NCBI RefSeq assembly: GCF_011067745.1
Contig: NZ_JAAMPJ010000005.1
Span: 278,965 to 342,964, forward strand
Direction of reading: 5' to 3'
DNA length: 64,000 nt
From: Lentzea alba
GTDB taxonomy: Bacteria > Actinomycetota > Actinomycetes > Mycobacteriales > Pseudonocardiaceae
Shown: piece after piece, positions 23,914 through 32,595 of the stretch
Layout of the letters: each line of letters opens with the position of its first letter
Numbering within the stretch: position 1 is the first letter of the stretch
Position numbers and translations under genes: made by a program
Notes under the pieces: model-generated
Databases searched by the model: none
What the model saw: only the letters and a program-made list of their open reading frames with translations
What the model was told of the DNA's origin: nothing

Positions 23914-24864
23914 GTGAGCACATCAGTTCCCGGAGTTGGACCACAACCGATGCTCGCGGGCGAGAAGACCCCGTTCGAGATGCTTCTGGTGAAGCTCTTC
24001 GCGATCGTCCCGGCAGTGGCACTCGCCGCCGCCGTGCCGCTGGCGTGGGGCTGGGGACTCGGCTGGGCCGACGTCGGGCTCGCCGTCTTCTTCTACACCT
24101 TCACGAGTCTCGGTGTGACGGTCGGCTTCCACCGTTACCTCACCCACGGCGCTTTCAAAGCCAACCGCGCCTTGCGGATCGCGCTCGCGATGACCGGCAG
24201 CATGGCGATGCAGGGCCAGATCATCGGCTGGGTCGCCGATCACCGCCGGCACCACGCCTACGCCGACCGCGAGGGCGATCCGCACTCGCCCTGGTTGTAC
24301 GGCACGTCGGCCGGTGCGTTGGCCAAAGGTTTCTGGCACGCCCACATGGGCTGGATGTTCCGGCGAGAACTGACCAACGCCGCACGCTTCGCCCCCGACC
24401 TGCTCGGCGATCCGGACATCCAGCGGGTCAACCGCTGGTTCCCGGTGTTGACCGCGGTGACACTGCTCGCTCCGGCGGTGCTCGGCGGGCTGATCACGTG
24501 GAGCTGGTGGGGTGCGCTGACGGCGTTCTTCTGGGCCGGTCTCGTCCGTGTCGCGGCATTGCACCACGTGACCTGGTCGGTCAACTCGATCTGTCACATG
24601 ATCGGCGATCGCCCGTTCGAGGCGCGGGACAAGTCGGCGAACTTCTGGCCCTTGGCGATCCTGTCGATGGGCGAGTCGTGGCACAACTCCCACCACGCCG
24701 ACCCCACCTGTGCGCGCCATGGAGTTCGCCGGGGCCAGATCGACGTCTCCGCGCGCCTGATCCGGATCTTCGAACAACTCGGCTGGGCCACCGACGTGCG
24801 CTGGCCGAGGCCGGAGCGCCTGGCCCGCAAACTCAGGGACGCCACGGTCCGAGCAGCGGAGTGA
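23914..24864 (+). CDS. Acyl-CoA/fatty acid desaturase (delta-9 type)
   Basis: A 316-residue membrane desaturase. The three His boxes of the stearoyl-CoA desaturase family are present: HRYLTH near 70, HRRHH near 110, and HNSHH near 250, spaced between paired hydrophobic helices. It introduces a double bond in saturated acyl chains using a di-iron centre. GTG 23914 is set by GGAGG at 23901-23905; GTG 23905 would overlap that site. Its stop overlaps the GTG of the GAF-ANTAR gene by four bases, so lipid desaturation and that regulator share an mRNA. Confidence 0.92.
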   Translation: MSTSVPGVGPQPMLAGEKTPFEMLLVKLFAIVPAVALAAAVPLAWGWGLGWADVGLAVFFYTFTSLGVTVGFHRYLTHGAFKANRALRIALAMTGSMAMQGQIIGWVADHRRHHAYADREGDPHSPWLYGTSAGALAKGFWHAHMGWMFRRELTNAARFAPDLLGDPDIQRVNRWFPVLTAVTLLAPAVLGGLITWSWWGALTAFFWAGLVRVAALHHVTWSVNSICHMIGDRPFEARDKSANFWPLAILSMGESWHNSHHADPTCARHGVRRGQIDVSARLIRIFEQLGWATDVRWPRPERLARKLRDATVRAAE

Positions 24865-25502
24865 GCGGTGAGCGGCTGGTCGAAGCGGCCTGCGAGGTGT
24901 GCGTTCTCCTGGCGGGAGTGAGCGGCGCTCAGCTGACCCTCGTGAACGGCACAGGGCGGGGCGAGCCGCGATACACCACGAACGCGACGGGCGGGCGCCT
25001 CGAGAACTTGCGGTTCCTCCTGGGCGAAGGTCCGGCTGAAGACGCGTTGCGCTCCGGGGTTCCGGTGTTGGTGGCGGAGCTGGACTCCCCGGAGAACCGG
25101 CTGCGGTGGCCGCTGTTCGTGCCGGCCGCCTGCGCTGCCGGGGCGTCGGCGGTCTTCGTGTTCCCGTTGTGCAGTGGCGTCATCCAGATCGGGGCGCTCG
25201 CTCTGCACCGGTACCGGCCCGGGCCGCTCACCACGAAACAGGTTCTGGACGTCCGCGTCCTGGCCGAGGTCATCCTGTCGTTGGCACTGGACGAGCTGGC
25301 CCGGCTGCACTTCGACAGCCGTGCCGAGGTCCACCAGGCGACCGGGATGCTGTCGGTCCAGCTGGGTGTGAGCATGGAGGAAGCACTCACACGGCTGCGC
25401 GGGCACGCCTTCGCCCACGACCAGCCGGTGGTCGAGGTCGCACACGACGTCGTTGCCCGGCGTTTGCGGCTGAGTCCGGGCACCGCGCCTGGACCGGTGT
25501 GA
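24861..25502 (+). CDS. GAF-ANTAR regulator 1
   Basis: A 213-residue protein with a GAF-like sensor (residues 1-145, including GRLENLRFLLGEGPAEDALR and FPLCSGVIQIGALALHR) and a C-terminal ANTAR RNA-binding domain (VHQATGMLSVQLGVSMEEAL, near 155-205). ANTAR proteins bind paired hairpins and prevent termination. GTG 24861 overlaps the desaturase stop. A second GAF-ANTAR protein follows 34 bp later. The GAF ligand is unknown. Confidence 0.88.
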   Translation: MSGERLVEAACEVCVLLAGVSGAQLTLVNGTGRGEPRYTTNATGGRLENLRFLLGEGPAEDALRSGVPVLVAELDSPENRLRWPLFVPAACAAGASAVFVFPLCSGVIQIGALALHRYRPGPLTTKQVLDVRVLAEVILSLALDELARLHFDSRAEVHQATGMLSVQLGVSMEEALTRLRGHAFAHDQPVVEVAHDVVARRLRLSPGTAPGPV

Positions 25503-25536
25503 TCCACACCGGCGAACTACCAGCAGAGGCGGCCGC

Positions 25537-26271
25537 ATGTCGATGGAGAACCTCGCGGAGACGTTCGTCGAGCTGGCCGACACGCTCGTCGCCGACTTCG
25601 ACCCGATCGAGTTCATGCACCTGCTGGCAAACCGTTGTGTCAGCACATTGGCGGTGGACGCCGCGGGCATCCTGCTCGCGGACGATCACCGCGAGCTCCA
25701 GGTCGTGGGCGCTTCCAGCGACGCCGCCCGGCTGGTCGAGCTGTTCGAGCTCCAGAACCGGCGGGGACCGTGCATGGAGTGCTACCTCACCAGTGCACCG
25801 GTGACGGTGGCCGGCTTCGCCGAGCCCCCGCAGCGATGGCCCGAGTTCTCCTCGGCAGCCCTCGACGCGGGATTCGGAGCGGTGCACGCTTTGCCGTTGC
25901 GGCTGCGATCGCAGACCGTCGGCGCGTTGAACCTGTTCACCGTCAAGGCGGGTGTGCTCGGCGAGTCGACCATCAGGGTCGCCCAGGCCATGGCGGACGT
26001 GGCCACCATCGGCCTGCTGCAGGCTCAGATCATCACGCGGCGAGACCTGCTGGCCCGCCAACTGCAGAACGCGTTGCAGAGCAGGGTGCTCATCGAACAG
26101 GCGAAGGGCGTTCTCGCCGAACGGCTGCGGATCGGTATGAGCCAGGCGTTCGAGGCGCTGCGGCGCTACTCGAGAAGCCGGCACCAGCACCTCAGCGCCG
26201 TCGCCGAAGCGGTTGTCGCCGGGAAGATCGATGTGACCGCGCTGGGTGTCGAGGGCAGGAAGCCCAGGTGA
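25537..26271 (+). CDS. GAF-ANTAR regulator 2
   Basis: A 244-residue protein with a full GAF domain (about 15-165, including GILLADDHRELQVVGASS and RRGPCMECYLT) and an ANTAR domain (about 175-235, LIEQAKGVLAERLRIGMSQA). The RGPC segment in the GAF domain resembles actinobacterial GAF-ANTAR proteins with a conserved Cys. It runs in the same operon as the desaturase and the first GAF-ANTAR gene. The two regulators differ clearly in sequence. They are likely RNA-binding antiterminators with different inputs; the target hairpins were not found. Confidence 0.9.
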   Translation: MSMENLAETFVELADTLVADFDPIEFMHLLANRCVSTLAVDAAGILLADDHRELQVVGASSDAARLVELFELQNRRGPCMECYLTSAPVTVAGFAEPPQRWPEFSSAALDAGFGAVHALPLRLRSQTVGALNLFTVKAGVLGESTIRVAQAMADVATIGLLQAQIITRRDLLARQLQNALQSRVLIEQAKGVLAERLRIGMSQAFEALRRYSRSRHQHLSAVAEAVVAGKIDVTALGVEGRKPR

Positions 26272-26639
26272 GCAAAGGTCGCGAACGTGCTCTCAGCGCT
26301 CTGAGGAAGCTCGCTGGGTCGGCACGGGTTCCTGGAACAGGTTCGTCCAGGACGGCTGTTCGGGATCAGGCGAGCTGGAGGTCGCAACTGGGTCGTGCGT
26401 CTCGGGATGGCTGAACAGGTGGTTCGCCTGGTGCAGGGTCACTGGATGCTTTCCGTTCGGAGACAAGGCAAAAGATCATTTCTTATCGTCGTGACTTTCT
26501 TCGCGTCCCGTGCGTGGTCGTCGCGAGTGAGGCGGAGCCGGAGTGACTGCACGGCGCGTAGATGACTGGGGGGGGGGGTGCGAAACGCATCGACCCCAAG
26601 CTCGACAGTACACCTCTTTGACCGTGGGTGTGGCGAGCC
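26272..26639. other. 368-bp gap with no supported gene
   Basis: I see no frame with ribosome site and family features. The gap contains an 11-G run at 26568-26578 and AAAGATCATTTCTTATC, locally AT-rich for this genome. It may be the 3' end of the GAF-ANTAR operon plus spacer. Confidence 0.5.
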
Positions 26640-26870
26640 TCAGCGGTTGGACGAGGGAAAGTGGCCGCCCGTGCTGCCGAGTGCGATGAGGTCGGTGTAC
26701 TGGTCCTGCCACGAACGCTCGGTGGCGAGCAGGTCGGCGAGCAGCTGGACCCACTGCGCGTCAACGGGCGACGTGGCACCTTTGGCCAGATGCCGAGCTG
26801 TCTCCTCGCGAGCCTTGAGCCACTCGGACAGCGTGGGCTGGAGAGCGGGGCCGCCCTGTTCATCGGTCAT
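26640..26870 (-). CDS. Small hypothetical protein
   Basis: A 76-residue frame: MTDEQGGPALQPTLSEWLKA, then DAQWVQLLADLLATERSWQD, with a Ser/Gly-rich end. It looks helical and soluble. It is divergent from the RsbW-like gene (112-bp gap). No family recognised; ATG 26870 is preferred over an in-frame start 72 bases upstream. Confidence 0.45.
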   Translation of the reverse strand: MTDEQGGPALQPTLSEWLKAREETARHLAKGATSPVDAQWVQLLADLLATERSWQDQYTDLIALGSTGGHFPSSNR

Positions 26871-26982
26871 CACCTGACAGTACTGCGCACCATCGCAGGT
26901 GACAGCTCGTGACGCGTGTCGACCGGCCGCAGCGGGGTACACCTCCTATGCCCGTGCATGCACCAAGACCCTGGAGGGACTT

Positions 26983-27393
26983 GTGACAGCCTCTTCCAAC
27001 GGGCATCGGGGGTTGATCTTGAACGTGATCCTGAGCAGCGATGCGACACCACCACTCGGCGATCTGCGGCGATCCGTGCGGCAAGCACTGTCCTATTTGG
27101 ACCCCGACTGCGTGGAGGACGCCGAACTGCTCGTCACAGAACTGGTCAGCAACGCCTACGACCACGGCCAGCCGCCCATCAGCCTCCGGTTGTGCCAACT
27201 GCCGAACTCGTCGCTGCACATCGACGTCGAAGACGGCGACCGGACGCATCTCCCCCGGCTACGAGCTTCAGGGCCGAGCGGGCAACGTGGCCGTGGCCTG
27301 GTTCTGGTGGATCAGCTGTCCCGCGGGTGGGGCTTCAACGTGACCGCGACGAGCAAAGTCGTGTGGGCGGAGATGAACTGCCGCGCGTCATGA
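26983..27393 (+). CDS. RsbW-like HATPase (anti-sigma type)
   Basis: A 136-residue GHKL ATP-binding protein. The N box is ELLVTELVSNAYDHG (about 47-61), the G1-like region is HIDVEDGD, and the G2 box is GQRGRGLVLVDQL. This is the single-domain kinase type (HATPase_c_2) that acts as anti-sigma factor or phosphorylates an anti-anti-sigma factor. GTG 26983 is chosen because GGAGGG lies just before it. No sigma or STAS partner gene is adjacent. Confidence 0.85.
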   Translation: MTASSNGHRGLILNVILSSDATPPLGDLRRSVRQALSYLDPDCVEDAELLVTELVSNAYDHGQPPISLRLCQLPNSSLHIDVEDGDRTHLPRLRASGPSGQRGRGLVLVDQLSRGWGFNVTATSKVVWAEMNCRAS

Positions 27394-27419
27394 ACGCTTG
27401 TCAGGAGCCGACCCCGTTC

Positions 27420-27793
27420 GTGACTCCCAGGAACTCCAGCTTCTGCGCATCGGCGGAACCAGCGGCCACCCTCGTCCCCCAGCCGGGTGAACTCCGTGCT
27501 GGTGGAGCGCAGCTCCGCGACGAGGTCGATCAATCCGCGGTCACGGAGTAGTCGACGAGAGCGGGGCGCAGATCGGCGACGAGGGCGGGGCGCAGGGCGT
27601 CGCCGTCGTGGCGCACGGGCCAGGCCGCGAGCGTTCTGCGCCCGGTGGCGAAGGCTGTCCGGACCAGGTTTCGCTCGGCCTGCGTTCGTGCGGTGGGGTT
27701 GCCCAGGAGCGCTGCCCAGGCGGGTGTTCAGGACAGCAAGGTCCAGTCGGCGCTGAACACGCCGACGGGGAACTCGCCGAGGCGAGCCAGCAT
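27420..27793 (-). pseudogene. MmyB-type regulator remnant
   Basis: On the minus strand the ligand-binding part of an MmyB-like HTH regulator can be pieced together in three frames. It begins MLARLGEFPVGVFSADWTLL, continues WTPAWAALLGNPTARTQAE then RNLVRTAFA, and ends LIDLVAELRSTSTEFTRL. Two frameshifts separate the parts, and the N-terminal helix-turn-helix is gone. It faces an SDR remnant that starts at almost the same base. Confidence 0.6.
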
Positions 27794-27798
27794 GCGTT

Positions 27799-28193
27799 GG
27801 ACTCCTCATCAACAACGCGGGCGTGCACGGGCCAGGGGCACCCGCCGACCAGATCACGGCCGCTGACGCCGGCGCGGTGTTCGAGGTCAACGTCGTGGGG
27901 ATCGTCCGGGGTGACGCACGCGTTCCTACCCCTGCTGCGCAAGTCCGCGAACCCGGTCATCGTCAACGCGTCGAGCGGCATGGGGTCGTTCGCGCTGACC
28001 CACGACGCCGAGCGGGTCGAGTCGAAGCACGTCGCGCCCGGCCGACCCCGGCTACACCGCGACCGACTTCAACGGCCACAGCGGCCCGCAGACGGTGACC
28101 GAGGGGACCGACGCGATCGTCGAACTCGCCACCGGCGGCACGGACGGACCGACCGAAACCTTCCGCGACCGTCACGGTGCCGTGGCCTGGTGA
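27799..28193 (+). pseudogene. SDR oxidoreductase remnant
   Basis: Fragments of a short-chain dehydrogenase in three frames: LLINNAGVHGPGAPADQITA (the NNAG motif), then VTHAFLPLLRKSANPVIVNA, then DPGYTATDFNGHSGPQTV with the proper C-terminus RHGAVAW. The N-terminal Rossmann glycine motif and the YxxxK active site are missing, and at least two frame changes exist. It cannot be functional. Confidence 0.7.
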
Positions 28194-28200
28194 TCCAGAC

Positions 28201-28227
28201 GGGCGCTGGCGTTTCCCGCCAGCGCCC
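28201..28227 (-). terminator. Enolase terminator
   Basis: Perfect 11-bp stem GGGCGCTGGCG / CGCCAGCGCCC with a five-base loop, nine bases beyond the enolase stop. Confidence 0.8.
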
Positions 28228-28236
28228 GCGTCCCGC

Positions 28237-29517
<1,281 letters not shown>

Positions 29518-29605
29518 CTATCTCCCCTAGGCGCCAGCACTGAATCGAATCAGTTCAACACCATGATCCTGACACAGGCTGTCTCCCGCCCGCATCAGGC
29601 GGGGC

Positions 29606-30247
29606 TCAGAACGCGCCGGGCTGCACCGAACGCATGGCGTCGTCCACGAGCCGGTCGAGAGGTTCGGTTCCGTCGCTGTCCATCCAGGCGACGTTGGCGA
29701 TGTTCAGGCAGGCGAGCGCGGCGGCGGTGACCGCGGCCGGGCGGACGTCCGGGTCCGCGTCGGCGGGTGGCGCGCCCAGGCGCTCGGCGACGAGGGGGGT
29801 CAGCAGTTCCTGCCAGCGGATCTGCTGTTCCAGCCGGCCGGCCCGCAGCGTCGGGGACTGACCGGTGATCCGCAGCAGCGCGAGGCCGTAGCGCGGGTCG
29901 CGCTCGGTGGCCAGCACGATCACGTCGAACGCGCGGCGCAGCGCGGTCCAGGCGTCCTCGGTGACGGGCCGTTCGACGAGCGCGGCGGCCAGGAGCGCGC
30001 CGACCGCCTCGAACTTCACCAGGACGACGTCCTCCTTGGAGCCGAAGTAGCGGAAGAAGCTGCGCTGTGACATGCCGGCCGCTTCGGCGATCTCGTCCAC
30101 CGTCGTGGCGTCGTACCCCTGCTGGACAAACAGCTCCCACGCGACCGCCATCAGCTGGTCGCGCACCGCTTGGCGGGTCCTCTCCCGCAGGCCCGGTTTC
30201 CTCACGCTCACCCGAACACTGTAGCTGCCGTCAGATGTGACATGCAC
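29606..30247 (-). CDS. TetR-family transcriptional regulator
   Basis: About 213 residues; translation may begin at a GTG some 12-14 codons inside. The helix-turn-helix is ATTVDEIAEAAGMSQRSFFRYF (about 47-68), with the RSFFRYF recognition helix typical of this TetR group. It is divergent from the tandem SnoaL gene. A perfect TGTCAG-CGA-CTGACA repeat lies 10 bp before this start, in the shared promoter, making it the likely repressor of the SnoaL gene. Confidence 0.9.
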   Translation of the reverse strand: MHVTSDGSYSVRVSVRKPGLRERTRQAVRDQLMAVAWELFVQQGYDATTVDEIAEAAGMSQRSFFRYFGSKEDVVLVKFEAVGALLAAALVERPVTEDAWTALRRAFDVIVLATERDPRYGLALLRITGQSPTLRAGRLEQQIRWQELLTPLVAERLGAPPADADPDVRPAAVTAAALACLNIANVAWMDSDGTEPLDRLVDDAMRSVQPGAF

Positions 30248-30256
30248 TGCGCAACC

Positions 30257-30271
30257 TGTCAGCGACTGACA
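30257..30271. promoter_or_regulatory. TetR operator (TGTCAG-CGA-CTGACA)
   Basis: A perfect 15-bp inverted repeat between the TetR gene and the SnoaL gene. A related half-site pair (GTCAGATGTGACA) overlaps the TetR start region. Confidence 0.7.
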
Positions 30272-30315
30272 TCTTTGTCGTATGCTGTCGTCAACGTGAA
30301 CGTTGGAGGAGACAA

Positions 30316-31245
30316 ATGCGTCGAACCACTGCTCTGTCCGTGAAGGCGGTCGCCGCCGTGCTGGCCGCCACGACTGTTGGCGCTGTGACAGGCCTTGCGC
30401 CGACGGCCGCGGCGTCGAGTCCAGCTACGGCGCAGTCCTGGCACATGGGCACGCTCGACGTGCGCAAGGCCATCACCGTGCACGTGCTCAAGCGCCTCTT
30501 CGAAGACGGCGACACCTCGGTCGTGGACCGCTACATCCGCCCCGACTACATCCAGCACAACCCGTTCGCGCCCAACGGCACGGCTGCGCTCAAGGCCTTC
30601 GCCGGCCCCATGGCCACGCAGTTCCCGGACCTGAAGTACGACGTCAAGCGCGTGATCGCCGACGGCGACCTCGTGCTGGTGCACTCCAACGTGGTCCTCA
30701 CGCCCGGCACTCGCGGGAACGCCGTGGTCGACATCTTCCGCTTCGACCGCGACGGCATGATCGCCGAGCACTGGGACACCTCCCAGGAGGTGCCGGCCAC
30801 CTCCGTCAGCGGCAACGACATGTTCTCCACGGTCAGCTCACCGCGGACGAACCAGTCGGGCCCGCGCTGGCGGACGGCGTTCACCAAGTCGGTCGCGACC
30901 TCGTACTTCGACCAGCTCGTCGTCCGCAAGGACGTCGACGCGGTCAAGTACCTGGCGCCGGAGTACCACCAGCACAACCCCTCGATCCCCAGCGGCTCGG
31001 CGGGGCTGCGGGAGATGTTCGCCGCGCTGTTCCAGCAGTTCCCGCAGTTGACCGTGGACCGCAAGCGGGTCATCGCCGAGGGTGACATCGTCGCGATCCA
31101 CGCCCACTACCGGACCAGCCCCGAGGATCGCGGTCAGTCCGTTGTGGACATCTTCCGGGTGGGCCCGGACGGGAAGATCGTCGAACACTGGGACGTGGTC
31201 CAGGACGTGCCGGCGACGTCCGCCAACGACAACACGATGTTCTGA
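30316..31245 (+). CDS. Secreted protein with two tandem SnoaL-like domains
   Basis: A 309-residue exported protein with a signal peptide (about 1-33, with an RR near the start and AAA-SS at the end). Two SnoaL/NTF2-like domains follow. The repeats align well: IRPDYIQHNPFAPNGTAALK against LAPEYHQHNPSIPSGSAGLR, VVDIFRFDRDG against VVDIFRVGPDG, EHWDTSQEVPATS against EHWDVVQDVPATS. SnoaL-like folds bind or isomerise small molecules. GGAGGAG precedes the ATG. The TetR neighbour suggests induction by a ligand; the substrate is unknown. Confidence 0.85.
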   Translation: MRRTTALSVKAVAAVLAATTVGAVTGLAPTAAASSPATAQSWHMGTLDVRKAITVHVLKRLFEDGDTSVVDRYIRPDYIQHNPFAPNGTAALKAFAGPMATQFPDLKYDVKRVIADGDLVLVHSNVVLTPGTRGNAVVDIFRFDRDGMIAEHWDTSQEVPATSVSGNDMFSTVSSPRTNQSGPRWRTAFTKSVATSYFDQLVVRKDVDAVKYLAPEYHQHNPSIPSGSAGLREMFAALFQQFPQLTVDRKRVIAEGDIVAIHAHYRTSPEDRGQSVVDIFRVGPDGKIVEHWDVVQDVPATSANDNTMF

Positions 31246-31250
31246 CATCC

Positions 31251-31291
31251 GTGCCGCCTGGTCTCGTGGCAGGACTGAGACCAGGCAGCAC
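31251..31291 (+). terminator. Terminator after the SnoaL gene
   Basis: GTGCCGCCTGGTCTC pairs with GAGACCAGGCAGCAC (one mismatch) around an 11-base loop, five bases after the stop. Confidence 0.75.
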
Positions 31292-31512
31292 GGCTTCTGG
31301 TCCTCTCTACGGATCGAGCCCGCGTCCGGGCGGGCTCATGCGGCAGCACTGGACATCACCGGTCCTGGCCTGCGCGAGCGGCTCGCCGGAGAAGTCGATC
31401 ATGATCACTCCATCGTGTCGGAGCCGTGCCGGGGCCCGGCCGACGCGTGCGGTTCGCGGCGACTTCATCGCGCGTGCATTGCCTTGTGCGGGGAATCTGG
31501 CATTCTGCGCGA

Positions 31513-32499
31513 ATGGTGCTTCGGCAGGCGAGCGACTTCGCCCAGCTCTCCGTCCTGATCAAGCAGGCCGGACTGCTCGAACGGCGACGCGGGTACTACT
31601 ACGTCCGCGTCGGGGTGAACCTCGCGGTCTACGCGGGGGCGTGGGTGGCGTTCGCGCTGCTCGGCGACTCGTGGTGGCAGCTCGCGGTGGCGGTCGCGCT
31701 GGCGGTGATGAGCACGCAGCTCGCGTTCATCGGCCACGACGCCGGGCACAAGCAGATCTTCTCGTCCCGGAAGTGGAACGAGATCTTCGGCTACGTCCAC
31801 AGCGGAATCGTCGGGGTCAGCTACGACTGGTGGGTCGGCAAGCACAGCCGCCACCACGCCAACCCGAACCACGAGGACGAGGACCCGGACGTCGACATCT
31901 CGGTGCTGGCGTTCACGCAGAAGCAGGGGCTGGCCAAGCGCGGGCCACTGCGGTGGATCGCGGCGCGCCAGGCGTACCTGTTCTTCCCGTTGCTGCTGCT
32001 CGAAGGCTATGCGCTGCACTGGCATTCGATCAGGCACTCGGGCCGCGAGCGGTACCTGATGATCGCGAACGTCGTGGTCTACGTCGGCGTGGTGTTCTGG
32101 GTGCTCTCCCCCGTCTACGCCGTCGCGTTCATCCTGGTGCACCAGGGCGTGTTCGGCTTCTACATGGGATGTTCGTTCGCCCCCAACCACAAGGGCATGC
32201 CGGTGCTGTCGGCCGGGCACACGCTCGACTTCCTGCGCAAGCAGGTGCTGACGTCACGCAACGTGCGCGGCGGCTGGTTCGTGGACATCCTGCTCGGCGG
32301 GCTGAACTACCAGATCGAGCACCACCTGTTCCCGAGCATGCCGCGGCCGCACCTGCGACGCGCGCAGGTGATCGTGAGCGAGTTCTGCACCCAGCGCGGG
32401 ATCTCCTACGCGCAGTGCGGGCTGTTCCGCTCGTACGGGTACGTGCTGAAGCACCTGCACGAGGCAGCGGCGCCGTTGCGCGGTAAGGCCACCGTCTGA
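31513..32499 (+). CDS. Fatty acid desaturase (linoleoyl-CoA/delta-6-like)
   Basis: A 328-residue membrane desaturase. The His boxes are HDAGH (near 78), HSRHHANPN (near 115) and QIEHHLFPSMPR (near 278). The Gln in the third box (QxxHH) places it with front-end or acyl-lipid desaturases, different from the delta-9 enzyme at 23914. No cytochrome b5 domain is fused. ATG 31513 begins the protein; the frame is open upstream without a ribosome site. A hairpin overlaps the stop. Confidence 0.92.
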   Translation: MVLRQASDFAQLSVLIKQAGLLERRRGYYYVRVGVNLAVYAGAWVAFALLGDSWWQLAVAVALAVMSTQLAFIGHDAGHKQIFSSRKWNEIFGYVHSGIVGVSYDWWVGKHSRHHANPNHEDEDPDVDISVLAFTQKQGLAKRGPLRWIAARQAYLFFPLLLLEGYALHWHSIRHSGRERYLMIANVVVYVGVVFWVLSPVYAVAFILVHQGVFGFYMGCSFAPNHKGMPVLSAGHTLDFLRKQVLTSRNVRGGWFVDILLGGLNYQIEHHLFPSMPRPHLRRAQVIVSEFCTQRGISYAQCGLFRSYGYVLKHLHEAAAPLRGKATV

Positions 32500-32526
32500 C
32501 CCTTGTCCGAAAGTGGACAAAGGGTC
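32498..32526 (+). terminator. Terminator after the desaturase gene
   Basis: GACCCTTGTCC pairs with GGACAAAGGGTC (one bulged base) around GAAAGT, starting at the stop codon. Confidence 0.7.
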
Positions 32527-32595
32527 GCCAAAAGGCTCGCCCGCTGCTGGGTGCACTGGTTTCCTCGGTTCAAGACCGATCTGGGGGAACTTCAC

